This document shows, in pieces, positions 1 through 37,334 of a stretch of 64,000 nucleotides of DNA (within the stretch, counting starts at the first letter, position 1; every line of letters starts with the position of its first letter). Where the stretch lies: the NCBI GenBank assembly GCA_964020085.1, contig OZ026606.1:10300797-10364796 (forward strand), written 5' to 3'. The position numbers and the translations under genes are program-made. The notes beneath the pieces are model-generated. The model was not told where the DNA came from and ran no database searches. It saw nothing but the letters and a program-made list of their open reading frames with translations. The DNA comes from Micromussa lordhowensis (taxonomy: Eukaryota > Cnidaria > Anthozoa > Scleractinia > Lobophylliidae).

Positions 1-163
1 ATTTAATTTTGGGGTTTCCAGAAGCAATTTCAAAACCACTAATTATGAACTTACTCGTCTTAAAAACTGAAATGATTACCCAGACAAGTTTGAAGAGAAC
101 ATGCATGACAACCCAGAAAAAGAATCAAAGCCTAATAAAATTGCATCAATTAACAGTCAGTAC

Positions 164-25843
<25,680 letters not shown>

Positions 25844-25861
25844 GGACTTAAAGAAATGCAC

Positions 25862-27860
25862 ATTAATCCCCTGCTAAAACCAGTCCATGATTAAAGTGAA
25901 TAAGGTGAGAATGAAACCGGAGTTTAAAGAAACAGCGCTTGAAAACAGGCAAGCATGAAATGGATTAGACTGTAGTTTTCACAACTTGATCATGTGACGG
26001 TAAGAGGCTTCTGTGATTGGTTGAATTTGTCGGCGCTCGGAAACAAACCGACGTTGTCAAGAATGTAAGGTACCATTCATAAATGTGACTTAATATATAG
26101 ATTTAGGCCAGCCTAAAAGCGTAGCTCCTGGGCCGGGTTGTTCACAGCCCGATCAAACTAGCCGAGGATAAAGTAGAATTTTGATTTGAGTTTTGTAACT
26201 TTGCGGTGAGATTTTCTGTATATTGTTTTTGTGTTTTGAATTTTAATGAAAGCAAAATACGCAAAACAAAAGCAGTGAAAAAACTTTGTACAAAAGAAAA
26301 GGTTATAATTCGGTTAAATTTTAATCCTGGGTTAGCGTTAACCGGCTTCCTACCAACCCTACGCTGTTTACAGCAAGTTAATCCTGACATGAGCCCGCGA
26401 TCTAATCGAAAAAGCAGCACTTGGGCAGCGGTCAACTTTAAAAAAACACGTGACCTCGATGAGCCCTGAACTTGAGCCCGCGATATGGTCACGTGATACT
26501 GGTCAGCGGATTCCTTGTTTTGACAGGTGTCTATTGACTGCAACATGGATGTCCAAAGGACGCTTTAAACCAAGGGTACATGTGCTCTGTCAACCTACAA
26601 GGAAAGCCCGCGAAAACTGAAGCCTCGTTTTGGTTTACGTGTCAATTGTGGCCGCCATGTTGCGCGACTCCACCACCGTCGCCGTCGTCGTCGTCGTGCG
26701 TACGCGCCCACGAGCAATACCGCTAGCCATGATACACATGAGAAAATCAGTTCATGGGTTCCCTTCAGTTTCCTAATATGGGTATGGGGCTCCGCTTGGC
26801 GGCCTTCGGCCGCCGGAGCTCCGCTATTATTGCCATGGGTAACCCACGATTTCACGAGATATGCAACCACAGATGTTTGTTTTGAACGGAAAGTATCAAT
26901 TAGGTTTAGTACGAGCGCTTGCCTCCCACCAATGTGGCCCGGGTTCGATTTCGAGTTTGTTGTTGTTTGTCTCCTCACCCGGGGAGGGGGGGGGGGGTTG
27001 AAGGCTATGATTTTCAAGCAGTTTACTTAGGGCAATCACAGCGTTTGGGTCTAGAAAGGGTATCATTTTTCACGAAACTGACCAGTTGGTATAAGATTTT
27101 ATCTGGAGCCAAGGAACCAGGAATTGGCACTCAAAAATATAACAAAATTAAATCGGCAAGTTAACGAAACTAAGCCTCAGTAGTTTCTGGAAAACAGCTA
27201 CTCTAGGATAGGTGGGATTTGGGGAGTTTACTTCAGTAGCAAAATTCAGCTGAACTAGCTCTGGTATAGGCTAAGGGCTCCAGGGTCCCAGTGGCACATC
27301 CCTATCAGAAATTCGTATAGTATTCCCCGACTCCTCAGCCCGGGGTCTGAAGGTTTTTCTCCCTGTTCTCGGGTTTTCTTCCGTCCACAAAAACTAACAC
27401 ACTCCAAAGATGATCCGCATGAAAACCGGCTGCGGCTGATTTAGCTTCCACTCTAAATATTGTGAAATTGATGTCCCCAGGACTCGAACCCGGAGTCCAG
27501 CGCGATACAGTAGGAAAATAGATACATACCCGTAATGATTCGATTTAGCGCCCGGGGTTCTAATTTCCTTTAATTTTGTTAGCTTAATAGAAGAGGGGGC
27601 CCTATTAGGGACGGGGCGGTCATTTTCATTATAAAGTGCAACATTTCAATCATAAAAAAAAAAACAGATCGCTTCAACGCAAGAACTGTAGTAATATTCA
27701 ATATTCCATTCAGATGACGAAACAGACTTCATAAATTTGATCGTCTAATCAGTCTACTCTTTGTCGATATCTTGAATATCTCTTTAATTTCGCTTTTAAT
27801 GAATAAGGGTGCTTATTAACAAAACATTTGCACTCGGGGAGGGGAAGGAAGTGCTTATTT
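25862..27860. other. Intergenic, upstream of MBTPS1
   Basis: No gene is supported. It holds a CGT-rich simple stretch (26676-26697), a GC-rich hairpin GGCGGCCTTCGGCCGCC near 26799, a tRNA-like SINE fragment on the plus strand (26905-26965, B-box GGGTTCGATTT), another on the minus strand (B-box complement at 27483-27493), and poly-G tracts. The MBTPS1 promoter should lie within the first few hundred bases, but I see no clear TATA element. Confidence 0.5.
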
Positions 27861-27879
27861 GAAAGAGGTCGCTTATTTG

Positions 27880-28330
27880 AAGGACGGGGCGCTGTCCTCT
27901 ACTAACCACACTGCTAACGACATGCAATTAATACCCATCGAAAAAATCTCTCCTAACCGAGACTCCATTCGTAAGACCAGGGAGGCTTTTTCAATCCAAA
28001 AAGGCTCAACAATTGTTCCTGATGGTCTGAACATCCGTGAAGAAACATTTTAATCGTTTCCTTTTACTTTATTTTGTTTATTTACTATTTTATTTCTTCA
28101 TATATTTATCTGTAATTTACCCTGTCAATTATTTTTTACGTATTTCCGGTAATATGCTACATAAAAAACACGTCCCGATGCAAAATTTTCCATTGTACCT
28201 GAAGAAGGCTGGTTTGGCCAGCCGAAATATAGTACACGTTCAAAACAAAAACTCTCTACGTTGTGTCGGTTTCTGCCTTTATATTCTTCATTATTTTGGG
28301 AAATTAAATGAGAAATTCCAGAGAATAGGA
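27880..28330 (+). mobile_element. Penelope-like retroelement 3' remnant (C-terminus of GIY-YIG region and 3' UTR)
   Basis: NHTANDMQLIPIEKI followed by NRDSIRKTREAFSIQKG and a final LNIREETF stop resembles the C-terminal end of the endonuclease region of Penelope-like elements. The 3' sequence has CTGAAGAAGGCTGGTTTGGC followed by CAGCCGAAATA, forming a 6-bp-stem hairpin. Everything upstream (the RT) is missing. Confidence 0.5.
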
Positions 28331-28947
28331 TAGGGAGGATGGGCATTCCTGCCTGACCGGCCCCTACTGGGACTCCTTGTTCTCCTACTTTCTCAATGAT
28401 GATAATAATAAAAACAATGAAGGGGACAAAGCGATAGTCGGAGGTAAGTTGTCACGAAAATTCATTCTGTGTCTTCCATTACCCTCATTGTCCCACGCAG
28501 ACGCTCTTAGGGGCTCGTCACGCGTTCCTTCCCCACGTCTGCGCGAGAGGCTACCTCTGACACCTCTTTCTCGGTCTTCCAAATTCATGAGCCCTTTTCC
28601 TTATTTAAAGAATTCTTTTCATTCTTGGTTTTCACCTGGCGTGATGTATGTGTGTTCCTAACTACACACATAAGCAAAGCAGACTCAATAAACAAAAAAA
28701 GGCCCAGAATGTTGTTACTGTAGGGTGCAACTATCATATCGCCAGTTAGATCGCGATGCAACTGATAACGCTACAGGGTATTATTTGACTCTGTTGCCAG
28801 ACATATACAGTTCATAAATCACAGTTTCAAGAAAAATTTAGTTACGTTCGAAGTAAAATCACATATGAATCATCAAGTTACTCGGTCTAGCAGTCACATC
28901 GCGCTTCAGAACATCGAGTTTCTCTTTTAGTGACCTCTTCAAAGGGG

Positions 28948-29121
28948 CGTTACTTTCGGGTGTACCGTTACTTTCGGGTGTACCGTTGCTTTCGGGTGCA
29001 CCGTTACATTCGGGTGTACCGTTACTTACGAGTGTACCGTTACTTTCGGGTGGACCGTTACTTTCGGGTGGACCGTTACTTTCGGGTGTACCGTTACTTT
29101 CGGGTGGACCGTTACTTTCGG
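28948..29121. repeat. 18-bp minisatellite, left half
   Basis: About 9.7 copies of an 18-bp unit of form ACCGTTACTTTCGGGTGK with point variants. Because 18 is a multiple of 3, all frames stay open and give artificial hexapeptide repeats, so I do not call it coding. The same unit resumes at 30875. Confidence 0.93.
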
Positions 29122-30874
29122 CTTGAATAATATTATGGCTTCCGGGGCCTAGTCAAACAATGGTACATTTCTTACCTTAGTGAACGTCGTGAAATTGTTA
29201 CTATAAATTCAGAGAAATCTGCAGAGTGCATTGTATCATGTGGAATTCCTCAAGGGTCAGTACTGGGACCATTGCTATTTCTGTTATACATAAATGATTT
29301 CAGTAAAAGCTCTAATATTTTTGATTTTCACCTCTTCGCAGATGATGCTAATCTGTTTTATGAAGCTAAAAATCTTTCCGCTCTTGAAACCACTGTAAAT
29401 TGTGAATTGACTAATGTTTACATCTGGCTTTGTGCTAATAGATTGTCGCTTAAGGCGGGGGTCCACCTGAAAGCCGTATTTTGGCTTGGTATTATGTTCT
29501 TAATGCAAATATCTCGTTTACGTTTCAAGCAATCAAGAATCTGTTCACTCATTACACACATCTATGTTTTGCGCCGTTTTGTAAATTTTTTGGTGATTTT
29601 TAGGTTTATTTGGAGACAGATAGTTTTTCTCAAAGGATTAGTAAAATTTATGGAAATAGGAAATTTTGAAGATTTGGTGTTGTTTTAAAATTAGAGTTTG
29701 AAGTTAAAAATTGATAGATACACACCAAACAGTTGCCTAACAACCCGAGTGCCATTGTGGGGTCGGGCAACTGTCTGGTGGTGTTCCATAACCTTTTCTC
29801 CCCCTTTCAATCTCTCTTTAAACTTCCTCAAATTTCACTTTAATTCAGGTAAACCCCCACCTTAATGTAGATAAATCTAATTATGTTTTGTTTCATCCTC
29901 CACAAAGAAATATTCAAAGATTTAGTTTTTCTCTAAGTATTAATAATCATCAGCTTAAAAGAGAGTACTGTATTAAGTATTTGGGGCTCATGATTGATTC
30001 AAATCTGAATTGGACAAAGCAAGTTGCATGTGTCCTGAAAAAGGTTAGAAGAGGAATTGGTATTCTTAGAAAAATTCGTCATTATATTACTATAGACATT
30101 CTGAAAAGCTTATATTATGCACTTATTTATCCTTTTCTAATTTATGGACTAATTGCTTGGGGTAATACCTACAATACTACTCTTCAACCAATCTATATTC
30201 TGCAAAAAAGGCCGTTCGAGTCATTACTTCTTCAAGTTTTGATTGTCATTCTAATCCCCTGTTTAAATTACTAGGTATAATTATATTCCCTGATCTTGTC
30301 AAGTACCATATTAGAGTTTTTATACATAAATATCACAATCAGTTACTACCTTCTGTTTTTAATTCCTTCTTTACTAAAGTAGACCAGGTCCATAGTTACA
30401 ATACACGGCACGCTTCTAAATTGTCTTATTATCTTCCCAAGGTACAATCAAACTATGGAAAATTCAATATTCGTTTTCGAGGCCCTGTGATATGGAATTC
30501 TATAGATGAAGATCTCCAACGTTCCTCTCTTTCTTCCTTTAAATTAAATCTAAAAGAACATCTCACTAACAATTATTAATGAAATTTGATTACGACTTCA
30601 TTACATTCCTGGCCGGTTTCTTGTCAAATAGCTGTAGGTTCATTTAGTCGTATTTTCTTTTGTTGTATTTAATGAGACTGCAGTGTGTGTTTACTTTAGT
30701 TAGCTACCGACTTCTAATTGTAATATATATATAATTAACTGGCAACCTGGCATTTTTAACTTTTTCAGGTTATTTCAGGTTGTCAGTTACCCTTATTTAA
30801 TTAACTAATTGTAATTATCTCTGTAGTCAATGTAATGTAATCTAAATAAGGTATGAATAAAGTTGTTGTTGTTG
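29122..30874 (+). mobile_element. 5'-truncated non-LTR retrotransposon (LINE), split by a MITE
   Basis: Begins within the RT domain (YGFRGLVKQWYISYLSERRE), continues with CGIPQGSVLGPLLFLLYIND and the active-site FADDANLFY, then after the MITE with CIKYLGLMIDSNLNW, LYYALIYPFLIYGLIAWGNT and a C-terminal region ending near 30580. The 3' end is AATAAA followed by (GTT)n. The flank TTTCGG occurs at 29116-29121 and 30875-30880. A frameshift near 30208 shows it is dead. It belongs to the CR1/L2/Jockey-like assemblage by motif style; the exact clade was not determined. Confidence 0.85.
29454..29861. mobile_element. piggyBac-type MITE inserted in the LINE
   Basis: A 408-bp element with ends GGCGGGGGTCCACCTGAA and the inverted GGTGGGGGTTTACCTGAA, flanked by TTAA on both sides (29450-29453 and 29862-29865). 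The LINE reading frame reads continuously across the site if the element and one TTAA are discounted. TTAA duplication plus GG-rich ends are characteristic of piggyBac-derived elements. No transposase ORF is present. Confidence 0.85.
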
Positions 30875-31177
30875 TTTCGGGTGGACCGTTACTTTCGGGT
30901 GTACCATTACATCCGAGTGTGCCGTTACTTTCGGGTGGACCGTTACTTTCGGGTGGACTGTTACTTTCGGGTGGACCGCTATTTTCGGGTGGACCGTTAC
31001 TTTCGGGTGGACGGTTACTTTCGGGTGTACCGTTACTTTCGGGTGGACCGTTATTTTCCGATGTACGGGTACTTTCGGGTGTACCGTTACTTTTGGATGA
31101 ACCGTTACTCAGGTGTTCCGTTACTTTCGGATGGACCGTTACTTTCGGGTGGACTGTTACTTTCGGGTGGACCGTTA
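30875..31177. repeat. 18-bp minisatellite, right half
   Basis: About 17 copies of the unit seen at 28948-29121 with scattered substitutions and one indel near 31110. Together the two halves were one array of roughly 26 units before the LINE inserted. Confidence 0.93.
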
Positions 31178-32115
31178 AAAACAATCGCTCCCATTTGTCG
31201 TCCAGTCAGAATTAAAACCAAAACCAATCGTGACACTTGCAATAAAAGTTAGCAGCGTTTTGCGTCAGCTACATGTATTTACTCGAATTTTGATTGGTTC
31301 ACAAGATTGTGTGCGTCCTTTGTAATATGCCATACTGGTTACTTTGGTTTTAGTTTTATCAACCATTCTAATGCGTTTCTCTTGCGCGTCTTTCTGTCAG
31401 TATCACAGCTCCTGGAATCGCAGCCAAGACTCGTGCCATAGCTAATGTTAAAGTATGGCCTACAAGCAAGCTCGCCTGACAGCTCTAAGAACTTGCAAGA
31501 GAGCTTTCTTACAGGCTAGTTGCAGCACCAGTTCTTTTATCATTTCAGTTCTTTTGGCGTTCTAACAGTAACCAGTGCAGTGGCTCCCAAAAAGGCTGGG
31601 AGGCAGCTTGACTGAGGATTTGACGCACGATTGAAAATTTAGCGACATAAGAATAATATTATAAGACCGTCCCTTGATACACAATTTGCGTTACAATCTA
31701 CGCACTATTGTTTATGTTACGATCTACAGTTATTATTACGAGGATCAGTGTACGCGTCTTTTGTTACATCATTTGCAACCAAAACCGCTTGGCTACGCAG
31801 GCTATGTCTTACCTAAAGATCAGAAAGATGGCAGACGTTGAGTAATAACAGAAAAAGACAAGCACCGGTTTATCTGTTTCTCTAGTGTTCTGTATATTTC
31901 GCGGGTTGGTGACTTACGACTCCAGGTGCTGAAAAAAGTCATTCAATTGCAAGGTCTTCAATTTTTTTCTGGGAAACAAAACTTCTCTTGATCTTAGGTG
32001 AATTCTTAGAAAGAAAATTAATCTGATCAATTCCGGCCCCGGAAGTATCACAAGCTCTCAAGCTTTCTCCGTTCGAAAAACGCTTTCAGCCGTTTGGAAA
32101 CCAGTCAAATACAAC
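31178..32115. other. Intergenic, upstream of otopetrin-like gene A
   Basis: Unique-looking sequence with no supported ORF. It presumably holds the promoter and 5' UTR of the gene starting at 32116, but no TATA or initiator element can be singled out. Confidence 0.45.
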
Positions 32116-35100
32116 ATGAGTGCAACGCTTGGCAACACCACACTGAGTCAGACAGACTTTACTCACAGATATCGTTGTAACGCTGTCACCCAACATGATC
32201 TGAACACGACGGTTTCTGCGTCTCAAATCATCGTAGCGTCTGGCACTGCACTATTCTACTTGGTCATGTTTGGCATGGGTATCCTCGGCGTTTGTTCCAA
32301 GCAATCCGCCAAACTGTCCTCTTCTCAAGGTACTCTTTTCCTCTTTCTTGTAGGAGCGCTGATAACCTTTGTTAATGTCCTCACCAATGCAGACGAACTT
32401 CAGATCAAGATGATCTACCGCTTTTTCACGGTATTTCTTATTGGAATTGTCTTCGCTGTATTTGGTGCCGCGCTTTTCTTCACAGTGCCACCCGGAGATG
32501 GGGCAGATGCACCAACTTTGGGTCGACAACAGCCTTCAATGGGGCTCGTAGTTACAACGATTACATTTCCTCTTGTCGTCATCGAGGTTGTTCTTCTTGT
32601 CGCAAGTGCGGCTTCGAAGAAAACGGACGGGCCAGCAGGAACGTTGACAAACACAACATGGATATACGTACTAGTGGACACATCAATATTCCTCGCTCAA
32701 AAGATTATTCAAGTGATTATTTATCTCTACCTACAGAAAACTATTACGTGTCAGGAATATAAAGAAAATGCCCAGTTTTATTTTAGAACTCTGTCCTTTT
32801 TCAACTTAGTCGAGTGGGTGGACTCGCAGGTGAACGTAAACAGCGATGTTGGGTTGAGTGGAGTAGGCAACGAATTGCGGGATGGCTGGTTAAATGCTTT
32901 TACTGATTTGTACACCGCACTAATCATAGATTACCGTTTGCTGTGTTCGTTGCTTTTCCTCGAGCACTCAGTGGACGTTATTGAAACTGAGCACAACGAA
33001 AACGAAGAAGCAGGCAATATCCTCGAAGGGCCTGCCGTTCGAAACTTGACCACACGCGAGCAACTGATAAGAAACGTAGGATATGGTCTTGGTTTCTGTT
33101 GTCTTCTTGCCCCAGTGTTAACTGGACTATATTATGTGAAGCCATTTCACCTGAAACCATGGGTCAATGCCTTTGCTATAATCGTCAACTCGACCATCGT
33201 TGTTTGCGGAACGTGTCTTCTGTGCAGTAACGACTTGGATGCAGGAGGAAATACGGATTCACCCGGAGTTAAAATTATGGTTAGTACTGAGTTGCATAAC
33301 GTGAGAGAAGTGGAGGTACATAGAAGGGGTATCGAATGGTCCCATTCAATTTAAAAGTGCTCGCAGAATTTGGCCTTCGCTCGAATTGCTCGCAAAGATT
33401 AGATGAGTGCTCGCCTGCTCGTGTTCGCAAAAGTTTGGCAACTGCTCGGATTACTTCTGGTAGCATTTAGCTTTTTCTCGTGGATATAAACTGGCTTTAG
33501 ATCTCCTTGAGGTACCATGAAGCTACGTGACGTAATTTGGCATCAAACAAGGCTGTAAGCTGCTGAGAATTGATTGAACCGCGATTAGATCAACTTGTTG
33601 CCTAGCGTCCGCCTATCAGTCCTGTTTTGGAGGTGTCAGCCAGATTGTATTGTATCACTCGGTGCAAACCAACGTTTCCTTTCATTAATAAAAAATAGAT
33701 TCCGGGTAGCGCGAAATTCACGAAGAGCTCGGTGCTCGCCATGCATCTGTATTTTCTAAAGTGCTCGCTGCTCGCAAGACAAATTTTATCACTGCTCGTG
33801 TTCGCAAAAATAAACACACTTCTCGCATCCTCGCAAATGCTTTCAAAGACGATTCGATACCCCTCATAGACCTAGCTAAACGGGACATGTCCATGCTGGG
33901 CTATCCCGGCAACGGACATTTCGATATGCATACATGTTGCTTGACGCTTGACACTTCTTGTAAGATCCTTCACTCTACGCTATGACCCATTATCAAAAAA
34001 GCTAGATAAGGGATAACTCTCCATACAAGATTTATTCGCGACGTGATCCTTCTCAAGTTATATTTACTTGAGACATAGTACAGTATACCCAGATCCTCCG
34101 CGAACAACATTTTCCAGGCGCTTTGCGCGGATGTTTTCGTTGGAGATGAAAACGCATTTCAAGCCCCTTTGGGTTGTTCCCCAGGTGAGAGGACTCCCAA
34201 ATAAAAGGGCGGAGTGCTAGTCGTACCTCCTAGGGGTTAAAAAAATCGGTTTTGGTACCTCTGCCTCAAAAGGTCTACAGCGGGAGCTTTTGCAGTTACT
34301 TTTAGGGCATTGAACCGCAAAGAAAGACGAGAGGAGATAATGTGTTGTTTTACAATAGGCCACTTTTGATATATTAACATTCAGCTGGATAGTGAGGCCT
34401 AGAGGATACAAACAAAAGAATTGAATAAGCATGGTCATTCAATTTCCTTTGTTTGTGTCCTCTAAGCTTCACTGCCAAGCTGAATTTTAATATATCGAAA
34501 ACGGTCTTTAGGTTCCTCTTAGGGTTGAAAAGAAATTCAAGAAACACCAAAAAAAAAACAGGATCTTGGTACCTCTTAGAGGTTCTTTCCAACATTTTAT
34601 GGAGACCCAATTTGGGGGGGGGGGGGAAGGGGGAGGGTGTCGCCAGGAGATAATTCCACTTCACAGGAATCGCTATTTCGAGACCCTACTGGGATTCCGA
34701 AACTGAATCAAAACGCTCTCAAAATAACTTGAGCGATATTGCTTTAGAAATAGGGTCTACATGTGGAAATAACTCTTTACCCTTAATCATCTCTGGACAC
34801 TTGTATACAATTCCATCCAGGGAGGGGAGATAACTATATTCCCATTGTCTTTATGCCACGGAAACCGGAGATAACTACCTGCCCTGCCCTAGCCAGACTT
34901 ACCCCTTTGTAATTTGTTTACGTCATGATGGGAGTTGAAGACACTCTCTTCCAACTATCATCCGTAGTCTAGATTGCGTCTCGAGAAGGAACGATAAACA
35001 GAATCGAGAGAATGGCGAAAATGGACCCCACGACTAACTCCTATGGTTCACGTTTTAACCTTCAATCAACTTCAATCTTCTCCGATAGGTTTGTTGTATG

Positions 35101-36469
35101 GGTGCAGTAGGACTAACCTGTTGGTTGATAAAAGCGGCCATAGCTTGTTATTGGGCGGCTACCGTAGACGACAGAAGAGACATTGACGACCCATCATACA
35201 TTGACTGGGATGCTGCAAAGTTTGTCGTGCGCTGTGTCACAACAGTATTCCTGATGGGTCTGTTCATGCAAGTAAACGCCAGAGCCTTCCCCATACAAAA
35301 CCCGAACAGAACAGGCAATTTTCTTCTTGTACCTGCTCTCATGTTAGGGATAATCTCTGTGTTTTTCGACAGTTTGATTGATCAGTATCTTGGACTGGAT
35401 GCAATATTCAGGTTAGTAATGGTGCGGGGAGATGGTTGTACAAGAGCACTCTTTTTTGTAAGAATGCATAATTTTTGGATTAGGGTTGAACTTTTCATAG
35501 CAAGCCTGTTTGAGATTGAAATGTTCTTAATATACTTTAAGCCAGTTCCAGTCGTTTCAATTAATACGTATGAGACTACTTTCATCAGTTCCAAATAAAA
35601 CACAATTCAGACAGGCATTCCATCGACATGGCAATGAACCATGCAATAAGAGAAGCACATTGCCGCATGCCTATGCTCAAGCATGTCCCTAAAAGTATTT
35701 GGTTATTGGACTGCATAGACTCAAAATCAACTTCTTGTAGTGACTCTCAGCCGGGGTGTGTTGTTATTATGTTCTTAAAATTTGCGTAGTCAGCCCCAAC
35801 GTTCTTACAAAAAGGTTTCTTACACCAGCACAAAAAAAAAACAAGAGTATAACTTTATCCTGCTGCAATACTTTTAAACTGCCTGGCCAGACTGATTAGC
35901 AAGTAGAATCAAGTAGAAAATTAAAGTAGACACAAGCTGAGGCTACTTACGACTTTGTTTGGCAAGAGATTACACTTACACTTGCGTCTACCTGCGTTCG
36001 CTTTGGTCGAGATAAAATATTTGAATCCAATTTACTGTTTTCACCGTTTCGACGGCCCAGTGAAAGTTAACCCAAGTCCATCGCACGTCAGTGGTTTCCA
36101 TTTATTGGAAAAGTCGCGACATTTTCTTATAACGTTTCTTAAAATTGTGCTGAAGTTAAAACCCCAAAGATTAGATAGAGAGTCTACGGAACATGCTCTT
36201 CCTTCCAAAGTTCAAGGTTCTTGTTTAATGGTTTAGTTAAATTACTTTCTTGCAGCTGTGAAATCAAAGAAGAAGGTATGAAGATTCTTTTTGAGGCAGG
36301 ACCACCAATGTACCTGGGATTCCTGATTCATGTGTTTTTACACTTTGTAATAATTCTGACAAATATCGCACAATTTGCTCCTAATGGAGACGGTGACTCA
36401 CCAAATGAAAGCTACAGATCAGCTCGCTCATCGACCATCTCAGAATACCTCGACGCAGAGCAAGATTGA
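32116..36469 (+). CDS. Otopetrin-like multipass membrane protein A, 3 exons
   Basis: Exons 32116-33279, 35089-35411 and 36256-36469 join in phase to give 566 residues. About 12 hydrophobic segments are seen (approximately residues 36-59, 72-92, 99-123, 141-166, 183-207, 219-240, 263-283, 320-341, 349-371, 389-411, 432-450, 466-485, with another near 515). The pairing of KENAQFYFRTLSFFNLVEW with the later LIIDYRLLCSLLFLEHS resembles the otopetrin pattern (ARFG...ATNLCVW followed by IEYSLI). Otopetrins are proton channels, so a proton-conducting role is inference; otherwise it is an unnamed multipass family. N-glycosylation sites precede TM1 (NTT twice). The paralogue is at 40580. Exon 2 opens with VCCMGAVGLTCWLIKA. 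The C-terminal tail is Ser-rich and cytosolic-looking. Confidence 0.72.
33325..33864. mobile_element. MITE with 6-bp target duplication in intron 1 of gene A
   Basis: Ends AGGGGTATCGAATGGTC and GATTCGATACCCCT are inverted, with CATAGA on both sides (33319-33324 and 33865-33870). The interior is rich in TGCTCGC motifs. The element starts 45 bp after the exon 1 donor. Confidence 0.75.
34184..34640. repeat. Dispersed repeat, copy 1, with nested foldback
   Basis: Contains ACTCCCAAATAAAAGGGCGG, GTCGTACCTCCTAGGGGTTA, GGTACCTCTTAGAGGTTCTT and a terminal G run. A second copy is at 52690-53000. A foldback element (34363-34504, arms beginning CTTTTGATATATTAACATTC) is inserted inside. It lies in intron 1 of otopetrin-like gene A. 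Confidence 0.65.
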
Positions 36470-36527
36470 TATCGAGTGACGTAGTCGATCGCCTGCAGCT
36501 TTTAAAAAGGCATACTAACTTGACACG

Positions 36528-36932
36528 TTAGTATCACTTTCGTGACACAGTAGGTTACTATAGCAACAGTATGACCTGCTAAAAACACCTCAATTATAAT
36601 TTTAAAGGCTTGTTATCCAAAACTGCACGATGAATTTTTTGTATCATCAAGTTTTGACTAGCAGGATAAGACGCAACTTTTGACAAAGTTTTAAAAAAAT
36701 CTGTACATGGAGTTCAGAGCCACCTTAAAGGTTTTGAAACTTTAAGATGGCCCTGAGCTCTATATATTTTTTTAAACTTTGCCAAGAGTTGCAACTTATC
36801 CTGCTTATCAAAAGTTAATGAAAGCAAATGAAATGCACATGATATATAAGCACTAAAACTTAACATTAAGGGTGTTTTAGCAGGTCATGCTGTTGCTATG
36901 GTAACCTACCTGGGTAGTTTTTTGATACTATG
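36528..36932. mobile_element. Foldback element just downstream of gene A
   Basis: The core GTAGGTTACTATAGCAACAG at 36550 pairs with CTGTTGCTATGGTAACCTAC ending at 36909, and a second inverted layer (TAGTATCA and TGATACTA) extends it. Inside, CAAAGTTTTAAAAAAAT pairs with ATTTTTTTAAACTTTG. The stem is over 150 bp. It begins within about 60 bp of the gene A stop and so may lie in its 3' UTR. Confidence 0.7.
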
Positions 36933-37131
36933 ATTGTAGCATCAACTGATAAAGAGTGGTAATAATGACTCATCAAAATCTAAGTCTTGGAAAGTGCTGG
37001 AAACTGTTTTGAGCCATTTTAACAAACACGTCCGTAAGTGAGTACAATGATGCGTCGAACTAGTACGGAGCTTAAGCAAACCACGAAGACGACGGCAACG
37101 AGAATGTCACTAAACAAAAGGTTTCATGAGC

Positions 37132-37334
37132 AGGCCCCAGTTGTTCAAAGGCTGGATAACGCTATCCACCGTATAAATCACTATCCAGCGGATGAGTGTT
37201 AACAAAACAAACCACGCTATCCACCGTATAAATCGTTATCCAGCGGATAAGTGTTAACAAAACAAACCACGCTATCCACTGGATATTGATTTATCCGGTG
37301 GATAGCGTTACCCACCTTTCGAACAACCCGGGCC
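37132..37334. mobile_element. Foldback MITE with internal 55-bp tandem repeat
   Basis: Ends GTTGTTCAAAGGCTGGATAA and the inverted TTACCCACCTTTCGAACAAC are imperfect complements. The internal unit starting CGCTATCCACCGTATAAATC repeats with period 55 at 37160, 37215 and partly 37270. No coding sequence is seen. Confidence 0.7.

Noticed and set aside
28195..28240. Functional hammerhead ribozyme
   Set aside because: The core has an extra base before stem II and no convincing third stem; kept only as a hammerhead-like hairpin.
29272..29688. Continuous 138-residue frame across the LINE and MITE
   Set aside because: The second half is MITE sequence read by chance; the true RT frame resumes at 29866.
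30801..31252. Repetitive hexapeptide proteins on both strands
   Set aside because: Produced by the 18-bp minisatellite, whose unit is a multiple of three; no other coding evidence.
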